NCBI GenBank assembly: GCA_029262115.1
Contig: JAJCZZ010000008.1
Location: forward strand, 1 to 64,000
Direction of reading: 5' to 3'
DNA from: Gemmatimonadota bacterium
GTDB lineage: Bacteria > Gemmatimonadota > Gemmatimonadetes > Longimicrobiales > Gaopeijiaceae
DNA length: 64,000 nt
The notes below the pieces were generated by a model. The model was not told the DNA's origin. It searched no databases and was given only the letters and a program-made list of their open reading frames with translations. Positions 1 to 8,077 of this stretch are shown piece by piece. A program made the translations under genes and the position numbers. The first letter of the stretch is position 1, and every line of letters begins with the position of its first letter.

Positions 1-609
1 CGCCTGCTTGATCTCCCCCTCGCCCGTGGCTCTCCCGCTCCGGATACCCTGCCCACTCCAGCGTAGCATCCCCCCGGGCCGGGAATCCAGCAGCCTCTTC
101 CCCCATGGGGTAAGGGGCCTGTACCCTGCGCTCACCGTCCGGCACCATTTTCACGCTTTCACAGCCTCATCGTACGCGCGCCTTTCGATCCCGACCTCTC
201 GTGAATAGGCCGGGCTGACATCTCTGAATCAGGGCCTGGCCCCCGAACACTTTGTTTACGCCTGCCTTCAGCCCCTTTGCCCTTCCCGGCGTCTTCTGAG
301 CGTCTAAACTCCCTATCCGTACCAAGTTGAGAGTGCGCATCCGCCGCTCGCCAGATACACTTCGGACGAACACTGCGAGACAATGTGGACTCCGCCCGAC
401 CCACAGGTCGACAGGGAAAAGGCGGCCAGTTTCCCATCAGGGCCCAGCTGCTCACACCTCTGACCCGTGGACGACGACTTGGTAGGTTCGACTACCCTGG
501 CACGGCTCTAGCAGATAATAGGCTGTGGGCAGGGATAAAATGTGGACTGTGGTCCGGCCCGGCGTCGCGTATTCTAGGGCCTTGAAGGCCGGAGCTGAGG
601 TCTCATCTC
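1..609. other. No supported gene; lower-GC leader region
   Basis: No reading frame here shows a recognisable domain, a good ribosome binding site or the strong third-position GC bias of the genes further on. The short open frames on both strands look like chance frames. A hairpin with a GTTCGA loop lies at about 481-496 and resembles a tRNA T-arm, but no complete tRNA fold could be drawn. A GATAAAAT element at about 533-540 could be a -10 box for the regulator starting at 610, without a clear -35 partner. Confidence 0.5.
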
Positions 610-1428
610 ATGTACACGATCTCCCTACTGAGCACGAGATCCCAGACCTCCTTATTGGATCGTACCGTCAGACACACGTTGTCTCCCGGGTTCGGTCTCC
701 GAACTGTGGCGGCGAGCGACTGGGAGGACTTTTTCGGTCAGACTCAGTCGTCAAGGCCATGGCTGGCAGTTGTCGCTATCTCGCGACTGCCGGGCTCTGA
801 ACCGGCGGTAGCCCTACGTCGGGCGGCACCCACAACCACGTTGGTGCTATGGAGCGATTCGGACCTGGGGGACGTGGCCAAGGCGGCCCGCCTCGTCCGA
901 GTTGGCTACGACGGGGTGTACGAGGAGCCGGCCACCCCCTCAGAAGCTCAGAAGACACTAGCCGTCGTACTTCGAGAGGGGATCGCGAGGAGGAGCACCG
1001 TCATGGGGTTTGAAGCGGTCCGCCAAGAGTTGCCCGACATTCTGGGTCAGTTTGTTGAGGAGCTGTGGGTCAGGTGTCGTAGGCCGATAAGCCCTGAGCA
1101 CGCCGCGCAGAGTTATAAGTGGAGTCAATCAACCCTGGGGCGGCACCTCGCGGGCGCCGGCCTCCCTCCGATAGGCAAGTTGATAGTATGGGGAAGGTTG
1201 ATCCATGCTGCCACGCTGATCGGCTCCGCTCACGCGACCGTCGAGGCGACTGCTTCATTCCTTGGTTTCCGCTCAGCAGCGAGTCTCCGAAACCAGTTGA
1301 AGCGCTATGTCGGTGTCGCCACGACGGACATCCGGGCTTCCGGCGCTGAGAGTGTCAACCGCGAGTTCATGCGACGCCTGCTGGACGGCGATTGGTCGGT
1401 GGGCGGGAAGGCGGAGGACGCGAGCTGA
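610..1428 (+). CDS. AraC-type transcriptional regulator with receiver-like N-terminus
   Basis: 272 aa. The C-terminal part, about residues 155-250, has the two helix-turn-helix layout of AraC/XylS DNA-binding domains: a first helix pair around QSTLGRHLAGAGLPPIGKLI and a second around VEATASFLGFRSAASLRNQL followed by KRYVG. The N-terminal half has alternating strands and helices (TTTLVLWSDSDL, then GYDGVYEEPATPSEA) like a degenerate response-regulator receiver, but I see no clear phospho-acceptor Asp. Composition is less GC-biased than most of the window. It lies 110 bases upstream of an exported protein it might control. The ligand is unknown. Confidence 0.7.
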   Translation: MYTISLLSTRSQTSLLDRTVRHTLSPGFGLRTVAASDWEDFFGQTQSSRPWLAVVAISRLPGSEPAVALRRAAPTTTLVLWSDSDLGDVAKAARLVRVGYDGVYEEPATPSEAQKTLAVVLREGIARRSTVMGFEAVRQELPDILGQFVEELWVRCRRPISPEHAAQSYKWSQSTLGRHLAGAGLPPIGKLIVWGRLIHAATLIGSAHATVEATASFLGFRSAASLRNQLKRYVGVATTDIRASGAESVNREFMRRLLDGDWSVGGKAEDAS

Positions 1429-1538
1429 ACCCTCTTGCATGAGAGAGTGCGGATTTGATCGTACCGGTGCTGGCCGAAGCCACCGGCGCCCCTCCAGTTT
1501 CTCAAGACCATCTAACGCATACCTTCTGGGGAGGTCTC

Positions 1539-2903
1539 ATGCCTCTTGGTATCAAGACGATACGCTTTTCCCTCAAAGCGCCTGCCGCGTCACGCGCGGT
1601 TGCTGCTATCGCTCTCATCTTGGGCGGGTGCGCTGATCCGCTTGAGCTAGAGACGGACGGGGCGTACGACTCGTCGCGCTGGTTGATTACCGAACTTCCG
1701 GTCTACCAGTCAGGGGGCCCGTCGTGCCCCGCAGTCTCAAATTGTTCCGTCCAGTTCGAGAGCGGGCAGGAAAGGTGCGTTTGCGAACTCAAGGGTCTGG
1801 ACGTTAGCGCCGCTGGCGGCGATCCGCCGCCCCCACCGCCCGACTGGCCGGAGCCAGCTGGGTGGACCTGGCCGGAACGGGATGTGTATTACGCTGGCGG
1901 GTACTCAACTCCGCCGAATGGCAGTGCTTGCGATCCCAATGCTTTCTATGGTGGTTGCGAGTGGGCAGCGACGGTGTCCTGCCCGACAGGCGTGGCGCGG
2001 GGGAGTTATGTCACTTGCGTGTTTTCGATTGATCTAGCCGGATCCGCGGTTCAAGGCCTGGGTTGGACCTTCCAAGGGAATCATTCGATAACTAGTCCAT
2101 CTGGCTACTATGAGACCACTTGGTCGGGTATAGTGGTGGAATCAGGAAAGGTGGCGTTCCATTTCGTCGCGGGGGGGGCCGAGGCGCGAGCCGTGAGTTA
2201 CATTGAGGTAGTGCCGCGATCGTGGTCATGGGACGGTTCCCGACGCAGTTTCGCCACTGCTGCACCGGGCCAGGTCGACAACTGCATCACCGGGGGATTC
2301 GGTCTCACAGCGGACTACATCGGCTGTAGCGCGGGGCAGGGCGTGGGTGTACTTATCAACCCTGGGATGAACCAAGGTTTCACGATCTCCCCAGCCTCGG
2401 GGCCAAATGCCGGGCTATGGTATGTGACCAACCCGACGACGCGGATGGATCTTCGGGCACAAATGAATCCGAAGTATCGGCAGGATGGCACAAAGCGTTT
2501 GCTCACCGGTGACAGTAACGCGCTGTCAGCATGCCAGTCTGCCTATGCACCGTCCTCGATACCGACGCAGAATACTCACTCTGTAAATACTACTTGTTTC
2601 CAGATAGCAGATTTCTCTTCCATGTCCACCTACACATGGAATCACGAAGGTCAGCACTTGAGCTTGGCTCAGGGAGAGGCTCAGAAATCGGGTAATGATA
2701 TATACAGCCAGTGGGAGGGGATAGTGGAGACGTCTCAAAATGCCGCCTTTACCCTGGCAAATACGACACAAAACGGAATGCATTTGACCGTGACAGACAC
2801 CGCCAATTCTATCCACAATGGACCCCCGCCTATCTATTGGACCTTCTATCGTCACGTAGGCTCGGGCGTCTGGCAGGCCCAGACACTCCAGCCGGCAAAC
2901 TGA
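1539..2903 (+). CDS. Secreted lipoprotein with HEGQH motif (putative metalloprotease, unrecognised family)
   Basis: 454 aa. The start at 1539 is chosen because GGGGAGG sits 5 nt upstream and because it places a basic, hydrophobic signal peptide ending in a lipobox (LGGC, about residues 29-32) at the N-terminus. The mature part is Cys-rich (PSC, SNC, ERCVC, SACD, GGCEW) with a proline run near residue 100, and then looks beta-rich. At residues 369-373 lies HEGQH, matching the HExxH zinc-binding signature. It is followed by an acidic helix (QGEAQ, WEGIVE) that could supply the third ligand. No known protease family was recognised, so the enzymatic role is inferred from this motif alone. Codon use is less GC-rich than in most of the window. 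Confidence 0.7.
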   Translation: MPLGIKTIRFSLKAPAASRAVAAIALILGGCADPLELETDGAYDSSRWLITELPVYQSGGPSCPAVSNCSVQFESGQERCVCELKGLDVSAAGGDPPPPPPDWPEPAGWTWPERDVYYAGGYSTPPNGSACDPNAFYGGCEWAATVSCPTGVARGSYVTCVFSIDLAGSAVQGLGWTFQGNHSITSPSGYYETTWSGIVVESGKVAFHFVAGGAEARAVSYIEVVPRSWSWDGSRRSFATAAPGQVDNCITGGFGLTADYIGCSAGQGVGVLINPGMNQGFTISPASGPNAGLWYVTNPTTRMDLRAQMNPKYRQDGTKRLLTGDSNALSACQSAYAPSSIPTQNTHSVNTTCFQIADFSSMSTYTWNHEGQHLSLAQGEAQKSGNDIYSQWEGIVETSQNAAFTLANTTQNGMHLTVTDTANSIHNGPPPIYWTFYRHVGSGVWQAQTLQPAN

Positions 2904-2931
2904 CATGAATCACCTCGGCAAGGAGGATGTG

Positions 2932-3636
2932 ATGAAGGTGCTATGGACGGCCGCAATGGCTCTTCTTCCAATGGGGTTGCAGGCTCAGAAGGTTCCATCC
3001 GACATACGCGAGATCCCAACGGTGGAGTCGGCGTTGGCAGGAGTCCGGGGTGGCGTTGCCAGCGCGGCTATCGGATATCTCACGCAAGAGGGTATCGCCC
3101 GTACGCCGCGGGAATTGAGCGCGTTGGTGGACAGCTTGGTGGTGGTAGCGGTCAAGTCCCAGAAGGATGGAGCCGAATCGGATCGGCTGGCCGCCCGTGC
3201 AGCTGTGGCTGCGTTGGCCACCTCGGCGCTGGATGGCCACGTGGCATCTCGGGCGGCGTTCCTTTCACAACGCGGTGTGGATGTGCATCCGGTCGTCTTC
3301 TCAGGCGCGTTTGATGCTCTGGAACGGATCTATCACAGTGCCGGCGACGTTGCCGTGCGCGGAGCCATCCTGAGTTCGGTCGCCCGGATCTCCATAGGTA
3401 GGGTGACGGCGTTTTTGGTGAACGTGGCCACCGATCCGGCTCCGCCCGACCGGGCCTCGGCCGCCGAAGCCGTTCGTTTGCTCGCCGCGGAAGACTTGCC
3501 CGGCGGTGTGGACGCCCTCCGACGCCTATACCGCACGGGGGCGGTGTCTGAGCCCAGCGCGGTGGAGATCTTGAACGCGATCGCGGCAAACCGTGGGTGG
3601 CCTGGGGCCCCTGGGGGCTTGGGGTCGCACCATTGA
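2932..3636 (+). CDS. Exported alpha-helical (HEAT-like) protein
   Basis: 234 aa. The ATG at 2932 is preferred over an in-frame ATG at 2905 because AAGGAGG lies 5 nt before it and because it begins directly with a signal peptide, MKVLWTAAMALLPMGLQAQ. The rest is nearly all amphipathic helices with alanine-rich repeats (for example ARAAVAALATSALDGH and ASAAEAVRLLAAEDLPG), like an alpha-solenoid or HEAT-repeat protein. No catalytic motif was seen. It follows the HEGQH lipoprotein by 28 bases on the same strand and is probably cotranscribed with it. A chaperone, scaffold or inhibitor role for the lipoprotein is speculation. Confidence 0.65.
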   Translation: MKVLWTAAMALLPMGLQAQKVPSDIREIPTVESALAGVRGGVASAAIGYLTQEGIARTPRELSALVDSLVVVAVKSQKDGAESDRLAARAAVAALATSALDGHVASRAAFLSQRGVDVHPVVFSGAFDALERIYHSAGDVAVRGAILSSVARISIGRVTAFLVNVATDPAPPDRASAAEAVRLLAAEDLPGGVDALRRLYRTGAVSEPSAVEILNAIAANRGWPGAPGGLGSHH

Positions 3637-3808
3637 AGCCTGCGCTTGATGCCGACCCTTCCGCCATCTACCTACCTGGAGCGAAATGAGTGACGGTTCG
3701 GCGGGAGAAACCCCAGGGGCCAGGGTCAAGTGGGCGCGACGCCCGGTGCGGTAGGTAGGCACGAACAGAGATGTCCGGCGGCCCGTCGGCTCGGGCCCCC
3801 CGCCCGAT

Positions 3809-4495
3809 CTATGACTCGAACCGGTAGCCGATCTTCCAGACCGTGTGGATATGTTCGGGCCGTGCGGGGTCGTTCTCCAGCTTCTGGCGAAGCTCCGACA
3901 CGTGCGAGTCGACCGTGCGGGTAACCACCGCCGCGCGGTGTCCCCATACGTCCATGAGGAGATCCTGGCGTGACATCACCCTACCCTCGTTGGCGATCAG
4001 GGCGAGCAGGAGATCGAAGGCCTTGGGAGTGAGGGAGACCTCGGAGCCCGCCCTGTGGACAGTTCTAGCGGCGGGATCCACCTCGATCACTCCGAACTTC
4101 GACGCCCGGTTCGACTCTCCCGCCCCGTTCGTGCTGGCACGCAGGATTGATCGGATGCGCTCGAGCAGTTCGAGAAGTCCGAACGGCTTCGTCACGTACT
4201 GGTTCGCATCCAGCCGGAAGCCGCGCACTTTGTCCGCTTCTTCACCTCGGGCCGTGAGGAACAGCACCGGCCGGTCGAAGCCCTCCTGGCGCAGGGCGTG
4301 GAGGACCTGGAAGCCGTCCAGGCCCGGCATCATGACGTCCAGAATCAGAAGATCGGGCGCTTCCGCGCGCGCGGCCGCCAGTCCGGACGGCCCGTCCCCC
4401 GCCCAGCGGACCTCGTAGCCCTCGAGCTCGAGGTTGTGACGGATACCGGCCGCCAGGTCTTCGTTGTCCTCGACCAGCAGGATTCGGGCGGTCAT
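3809..4495 (-). CDS. OmpR/PhoB-family response regulator
   Basis: 228 aa. Receiver domain at residues 1-120 with the acidic pocket (VEDNED), phospho-acceptor Asp53 in LLILDVMMPG, the conserved Thr in FLTARG and Lys103 in YVTKPF. A winged-helix DNA-binding domain follows from about residue 130 (TPKAFDLLLALI, SRQDLLMDVWG, RTVDSHVSELRQKLE, IGYRF). It follows the histidine kinase on the same strand after 132 bases, forming a cognate pair. OmpR-type regulators bind tandem direct repeats with about an 11-bp period, and two such repeats occur in this locus (6404-6425 and 8034-8055), suggesting autoregulation. Confidence 0.95.
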   Translation of the reverse strand: MTARILLVEDNEDLAAGIRHNLELEGYEVRWAGDGPSGLAAARAEAPDLLILDVMMPGLDGFQVLHALRQEGFDRPVLFLTARGEEADKVRGFRLDANQYVTKPFGLLELLERIRSILRASTNGAGESNRASKFGVIEVDPAARTVHRAGSEVSLTPKAFDLLLALIANEGRVMSRQDLLMDVWGHRAAVVTRTVDSHVSELRQKLENDPARPEHIHTVWKIGYRFES

Positions 4496-4627
4496 ACCCC
4501 GGCCCTCAAGGAGATCGGGAGCTCAGGCCGCGGCCCTGCGGACGCCGCGCGCTCACAATGCGGCCCTCGGCGACATCGAAGCACTCGTGCCGCGACCGTG
4601 GCCGGCGCAGCCCCCTACGTCGCCGCC

Positions 4628-6367
4628 TCATGCCACACCGGTGGCTGACGCGGACGTGCTCCCCGCATGATCATCCCGCGCGAAATGGAGCGGGGAGGCC
4701 GTTCGCGCTCCGGGAATCTCCAGCACGAAGCGAGCGCCCCCGTTCGGCGCGTCCTCCACCCAGGTCCGCCCTCTGTGCGCCTCCGCGATCTCGCGGACGA
4801 CGGACAACCCGATGCCGCTGCCGGCCACGGCCGTTCCGCCCTGCTGGCCGCCCCGATGAAATGGCTCGAAGACCCGCTGACGCTCTCCCTGGGACACGCC
4901 GGGACCGTCATCGTCGACGTAGATCCGGATACTGTCCCCGAACGCTTCGGCACCCACCACAACCGTTTGGCCTGGGCTGCCGTAGCGCACCGCGTTGTCC
5001 ATGAAGTTGAGAAGGACCTGTCGGATCGAGTCCCGATGGACCTCGGCCAACAGAGGTCGGCCCACGTCGACCGTGAGCGTCCCCTTGCTCTCAGGCACGA
5101 GTGGCGCGAACGCGTCCACGGCCTGACGGATCTCGTCGCCGAGTTCGACGATCTCCCTCTCGGTGGAGGCGACCCCGCGCTCCGAGCGAGAGAAGTGGAG
5201 AATGTTCTCGACGAGATGGGTGAGGCGTACGGTCTCGCGGTCGATGCTCTCGAGCGCCCAGTTCCGCTGTTCCTCCGTTCGAGTGCGTCCAAGCCGCAGG
5301 GTTTCGGTGAACAGGCGCACCTGGGCGAGCGGCGTGCGGAGCTCGTGCGACACGTTCGCGACGAAGTCCTGACGCAGGCGGGCGAGGTGGTTCTCGCGGC
5401 GGAGCTGAACGAGCGCTGCCCCCGCCAGGGCTGTGGCCAGGAGCACGATGAGCAAAAGTACCGGCGTGCGATCGCTGGGCAGACCACCGATGACGAGCCG
5501 ATCCGCCATCTCCGGAACGACCGAAGCCCGGATGACGCCCCCGCCGAGGGACGCGCGGCCCTCCACTTCGGCCGCGAAGGAGTGGTCTTCATCGGGGCGA
5601 GATCGGAAAGCGAAGTCGCCGAAGTCGTCGAGCACGTCAACCCGGACGACCTGCGAATTGTCGAGGCCTTCGGTCAACGATCCGGGAAGGAGGCCCCCTT
5701 TGTTGAGTGCCCACTGGTAGAGGGCGTTGAGTTGGGTTCGATTCACCTCTACGCCGTACAACAGCGTGTCCGCGGCTGCCTCGAGCCCGCTCGTGAGCCT
5801 GGTCGAGGACACCAGCCGCGTGTAGGCGATCAGCGGGCCGTCTTCGACCTGCATGAGGGCGAAGTTCCACCCGTTCTCGTAGCGCTCCCGGGCGTGGTTC
5901 CTCGTGGCCTCCAGGACAGCCGCTTTTGGAAGGTCCGCCGCTGGGCGCCCTCCCCACTCCCCACCGTCGTCGGTCGGCCCGAGGCGCGTGAAGAACGACC
6001 ACGCGCCGGCGAGCCGGGTGGGTGCACAATCGCACTGCTTCGGCCCGGTCGGCCCCAGAAGCAGGGAGAGGCATTCCTGTGTCGCATGTCCCTGTGCGAA
6101 GAGGCGGTTGTTCCGGGACACGGCAAACGTGTTGTTGAACCGCTGCTGGAGCAGTTCGGTCACCCGCTGCTCGAAGCTCAGGGCAGCGAATTCGCCGTAG
6201 TCGCGGAGCACGCCGGTGGCTGCGGCCCGGTGCGAGCGCTCCGCCCGGTACGCCTCCAGGGCGCCGAAGCCAGCCACCGCCAAGCTCAGCCCGAGGAAGG
6301 CGACGGGTATTCCACGCCGCCACCCCGGTCCTCGACCGCCCGATCTACGTCCGCCCCGTCCGTTCAT
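4628..6367 (-). CDS. Membrane sensor histidine kinase
   Basis: 579 aa. One transmembrane helix at about 19-40, an extracytoplasmic sensor domain to about 298 (with a QCDC motif near 111-114), and a second transmembrane helix at about 301-322. The HisKA dimerisation domain carries His342 in FVANVSHELRTPL, and the HATPase domain has an N box (NFMDNAVRYG), G1 (DDDGPG) and G2 (GSGIGLSVV). No HAMP domain is evident. The ATG overlaps the stop of the upstream phosphatase fusion by 4 nt, so the two are translationally coupled. The signal is unknown. The response regulator downstream is the likely partner. Confidence 0.93.
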   Translation of the reverse strand: MNGRGGRRSGGRGPGWRRGIPVAFLGLSLAVAGFGALEAYRAERSHRAAATGVLRDYGEFAALSFEQRVTELLQQRFNNTFAVSRNNRLFAQGHATQECLSLLLGPTGPKQCDCAPTRLAGAWSFFTRLGPTDDGGEWGGRPAADLPKAAVLEATRNHARERYENGWNFALMQVEDGPLIAYTRLVSSTRLTSGLEAAADTLLYGVEVNRTQLNALYQWALNKGGLLPGSLTEGLDNSQVVRVDVLDDFGDFAFRSRPDEDHSFAAEVEGRASLGGGVIRASVVPEMADRLVIGGLPSDRTPVLLLIVLLATALAGAALVQLRRENHLARLRQDFVANVSHELRTPLAQVRLFTETLRLGRTRTEEQRNWALESIDRETVRLTHLVENILHFSRSERGVASTEREIVELGDEIRQAVDAFAPLVPESKGTLTVDVGRPLLAEVHRDSIRQVLLNFMDNAVRYGSPGQTVVVGAEAFGDSIRIYVDDDGPGVSQGERQRVFEPFHRGGQQGGTAVAGSGIGLSVVREIAEAHRGRTWVEDAPNGGARFVLEIPGARTASPLHFARDDHAGSTSASATGVA

Positions 6368-7956
6368 CCATTGATGATGGCTTGGGTAGTGGTGCTACGG
6401 GAAGGGAAAAGTGTTCGGGAAGTGTGGAGGGAGACCTCGGAAGAGCCTCCCAGCGCCTCGAATTCATCGGGTCCGTACCGCCCCAGGATATCCATCTTTC
6501 CGGCGCCTCGTGGGGCCACGACCACACAGTCGCCCTCTCCGATCGAGCCACGCTCGACGTCGAGCGAGCTATAGAGGATTCCTTGGTGGGTCATGAGAAC
6601 GCGGTTGGCGCCATCCGTCGGATTCGTCAGAAGCCTGCGGCGCTCGGCCTTCTGTTCCGGGCGGTTCCCGTACACCAGCGCGTCACTCACCTGGCTCCTG
6701 CCGAAGCCGAGCTCGGCACTGTTCTTCGTACGTGCGTACGGGCTCGTGAAGACCTCGCCTATGGGGACATCCAGCGCGCTGAGGACCTGACCGAGGCGGC
6801 GCGCCTGGGCACGCCCCCTGTCGGAAAGGACGCGCTGAGTGGACGGATCGTCGTAGTCCACTCGGCGGGCGTCGCCACGGCTCCGGTCCGTGATCGCGTG
6901 CCGGCATGCCAACACGAGCCCACCCTCACGGAGCCGGTCCAACACGGCCCGGGAGCCGGGGGTGGTGGTCACGGCATGAAGGGCTTCGACCTCATCCGCC
7001 CGTGTCGGGGCGGGGGCATCGAGAAGGCCGTCCACATACGCCGGGGCTGGCACGGCCTCTACCAGGGCCACACCACGCGACGCGCTCGATCCGACGACGA
7101 CCGCCACCGCCAATACGCCAACGAGAGCGGCGACGGCGGCCGGCCCCGCCAGGGCGCGCGGACGGGCCAGGCGGGCGGCCACGGCCGGTGTCATTGCCAA
7201 GAGTGCGAGAGGCGCGGCATAGCTCCCCGCTCTCTCGACGAACTCCCAGATCGGGGCGCCCGTCACGGGGAAGAGGGCTTCGGTGAATACCTTCCACACG
7301 AGCGCGGTCACCAACAGGGCAGGTGCCGGGCGCGCGACAATCGCCAGGCCGAGCAGGACCTCCCCCCAGCCCATCGCCCCGAGCAAAGACGCACTCATGC
7401 CGACCGTCGCCATGTGCTCCGCCAGCATGGGCTTTCCGACGATGGCCAGACCGCCGTGCCCGACCAACAGCAGCCCGATTGTCCCGCGCAGCACCCAGGC
7501 CACGCGCTCTCGGGTCTCCGGGGTCAGCCGGCCGATCCGAACGGGAGCGAACCAGCCACGCAGTCGACTGCCCCTCAGCGTGAAACCGACCGCCACCAGA
7601 AGGGCGAGCGGCACACCATAGTTGCCCCCCCGTTCGAGCGTCTCGAAGAAGCTCTCGCCGGCAAGGGGCCGGAGAAGGGCGGTCCAGACGGCCCAGACGA
7701 CCATGTACGCGAGCATGAACGGTCGCGGCGACAGCAGCACGGCAATGCCCATCAGAATGTCGACCGTTCCGACGAGCGGCATCAGGACCCACGCCCACGA
7801 CTCCGGGATTCCCGCCACCGCGAAATAGGGAAGCCATGCCTCCTTTCCTATGATGCCGAACGCCCCGTGGCCGATGAAGCAACCGGCCGCGCCCACTCGA
7901 AGAACCGCCTCCAGCACCCGCTCCTGCCTCCCGCCCTCTTTCCACCACCCGAACAT
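6364..7956 (-). CDS. DoxX-like membrane protein fused to histidine phosphatase domain
   Basis: 530 aa from the ATG at 7956, which has GGGAGG about 7 nt upstream. Residues 1-260 hold two tandem DoxX-like four-helix units: FIGHGAFGIIGKE near 27 is repeated as LVGHGGLAIVGKP near 164, and GGNYGVPLALL near 110 as AGSYAAPLALL near 243. A ninth helix (about 270-290) leads to a histidine phosphatase domain with RH at 352-353, TSPYARTKNSAE near 404 and a second His457 in VLMTHQG. Nine helices would put the phosphatase outside the cytoplasm if the N-terminus is inside. Extracytoplasmic members of this superfamily are known; its substrate here is not. It is coupled to the kinase gene by an ATGA overlap. 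Confidence 0.85.
   Translation of the reverse strand: MFGWWKEGGRQERVLEAVLRVGAAGCFIGHGAFGIIGKEAWLPYFAVAGIPESWAWVLMPLVGTVDILMGIAVLLSPRPFMLAYMVVWAVWTALLRPLAGESFFETLERGGNYGVPLALLVAVGFTLRGSRLRGWFAPVRIGRLTPETRERVAWVLRGTIGLLLVGHGGLAIVGKPMLAEHMATVGMSASLLGAMGWGEVLLGLAIVARPAPALLVTALVWKVFTEALFPVTGAPIWEFVERAGSYAAPLALLAMTPAVAARLARPRALAGPAAVAALVGVLAVAVVVGSSASRGVALVEAVPAPAYVDGLLDAPAPTRADEVEALHAVTTTPGSRAVLDRLREGGLVLACRHAITDRSRGDARRVDYDDPSTQRVLSDRGRAQARRLGQVLSALDVPIGEVFTSPYARTKNSAELGFGRSQVSDALVYGNRPEQKAERRRLLTNPTDGANRVLMTHQGILYSSLDVERGSIGEGDCVVVAPRGAGKMDILGRYGPDEFEALGGSSEVSLHTSRTLFPSRSTTTQAIING
6404..6425 (-). promoter_or_regulatory. Tandem 11-bp repeat upstream of histidine kinase (putative response-regulator site)
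   Basis: On the plus strand, GGGAAAAGTGT (6404-6414) is followed directly by TCGGGAAGTGT (6415-6425), so AAGTGT recurs with an 11-bp period. This is the spacing used by OmpR/PhoB-type regulators. It lies 37-58 bases before the kinase ATG, inside the 3' end of the phosphatase fusion gene. It nearly matches the second site at 8034-8055 (shared core GTGTTCGGRAAGTGT). Binding by the adjacent regulator is inferred. Confidence 0.55.
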
Positions 7957-8033
7957 CTGTCGTCCTCCCGATTGGGGTCCTCTCGTTGCATCAACGGTAC
8001 GGGACCGCCCCACGAGATTGGTGGACGAGACGA

Positions 8034-8055
8034 ATCGAAGGTGTTCGGAAAGTGT
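8034..8055 (-). promoter_or_regulatory. Tandem 11-bp repeat upstream of DoxX-phosphatase gene (putative response-regulator site)
   Basis: On the plus strand, ATCGAAGGTGT (8034-8044) is followed directly by TCGGAAAGTGT (8045-8055), again two half-sites with an 11-bp period. It lies 78-99 bases upstream of the ATG at 7956, in the gap between the GH4 gene and the fusion gene. It shares the core GTGTTCGGRAAGTGT with the site in front of the kinase. Confidence 0.55.
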
Positions 8056-8077
8056 TATGGAGGACGGTGGACGCGGG

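Noticed and set aside
159-455. Minus-strand open frame of about 98 codons
   Set aside because: No ribosome site, no domain and irregular composition; treated as non-coding.
440-510. Possible tRNA or tRNA remnant (hairpin with GTTCGA loop at 481-496)
   Set aside because: The T-arm-like stem is wrong in loop size, no consistent acceptor, D and anticodon arms could be drawn, and no integration boundary is visible.
4667-6574. Long open frame antisense to the histidine kinase
   Set aside because: No recognisable domain and the kinase motifs on the minus strand are complete.
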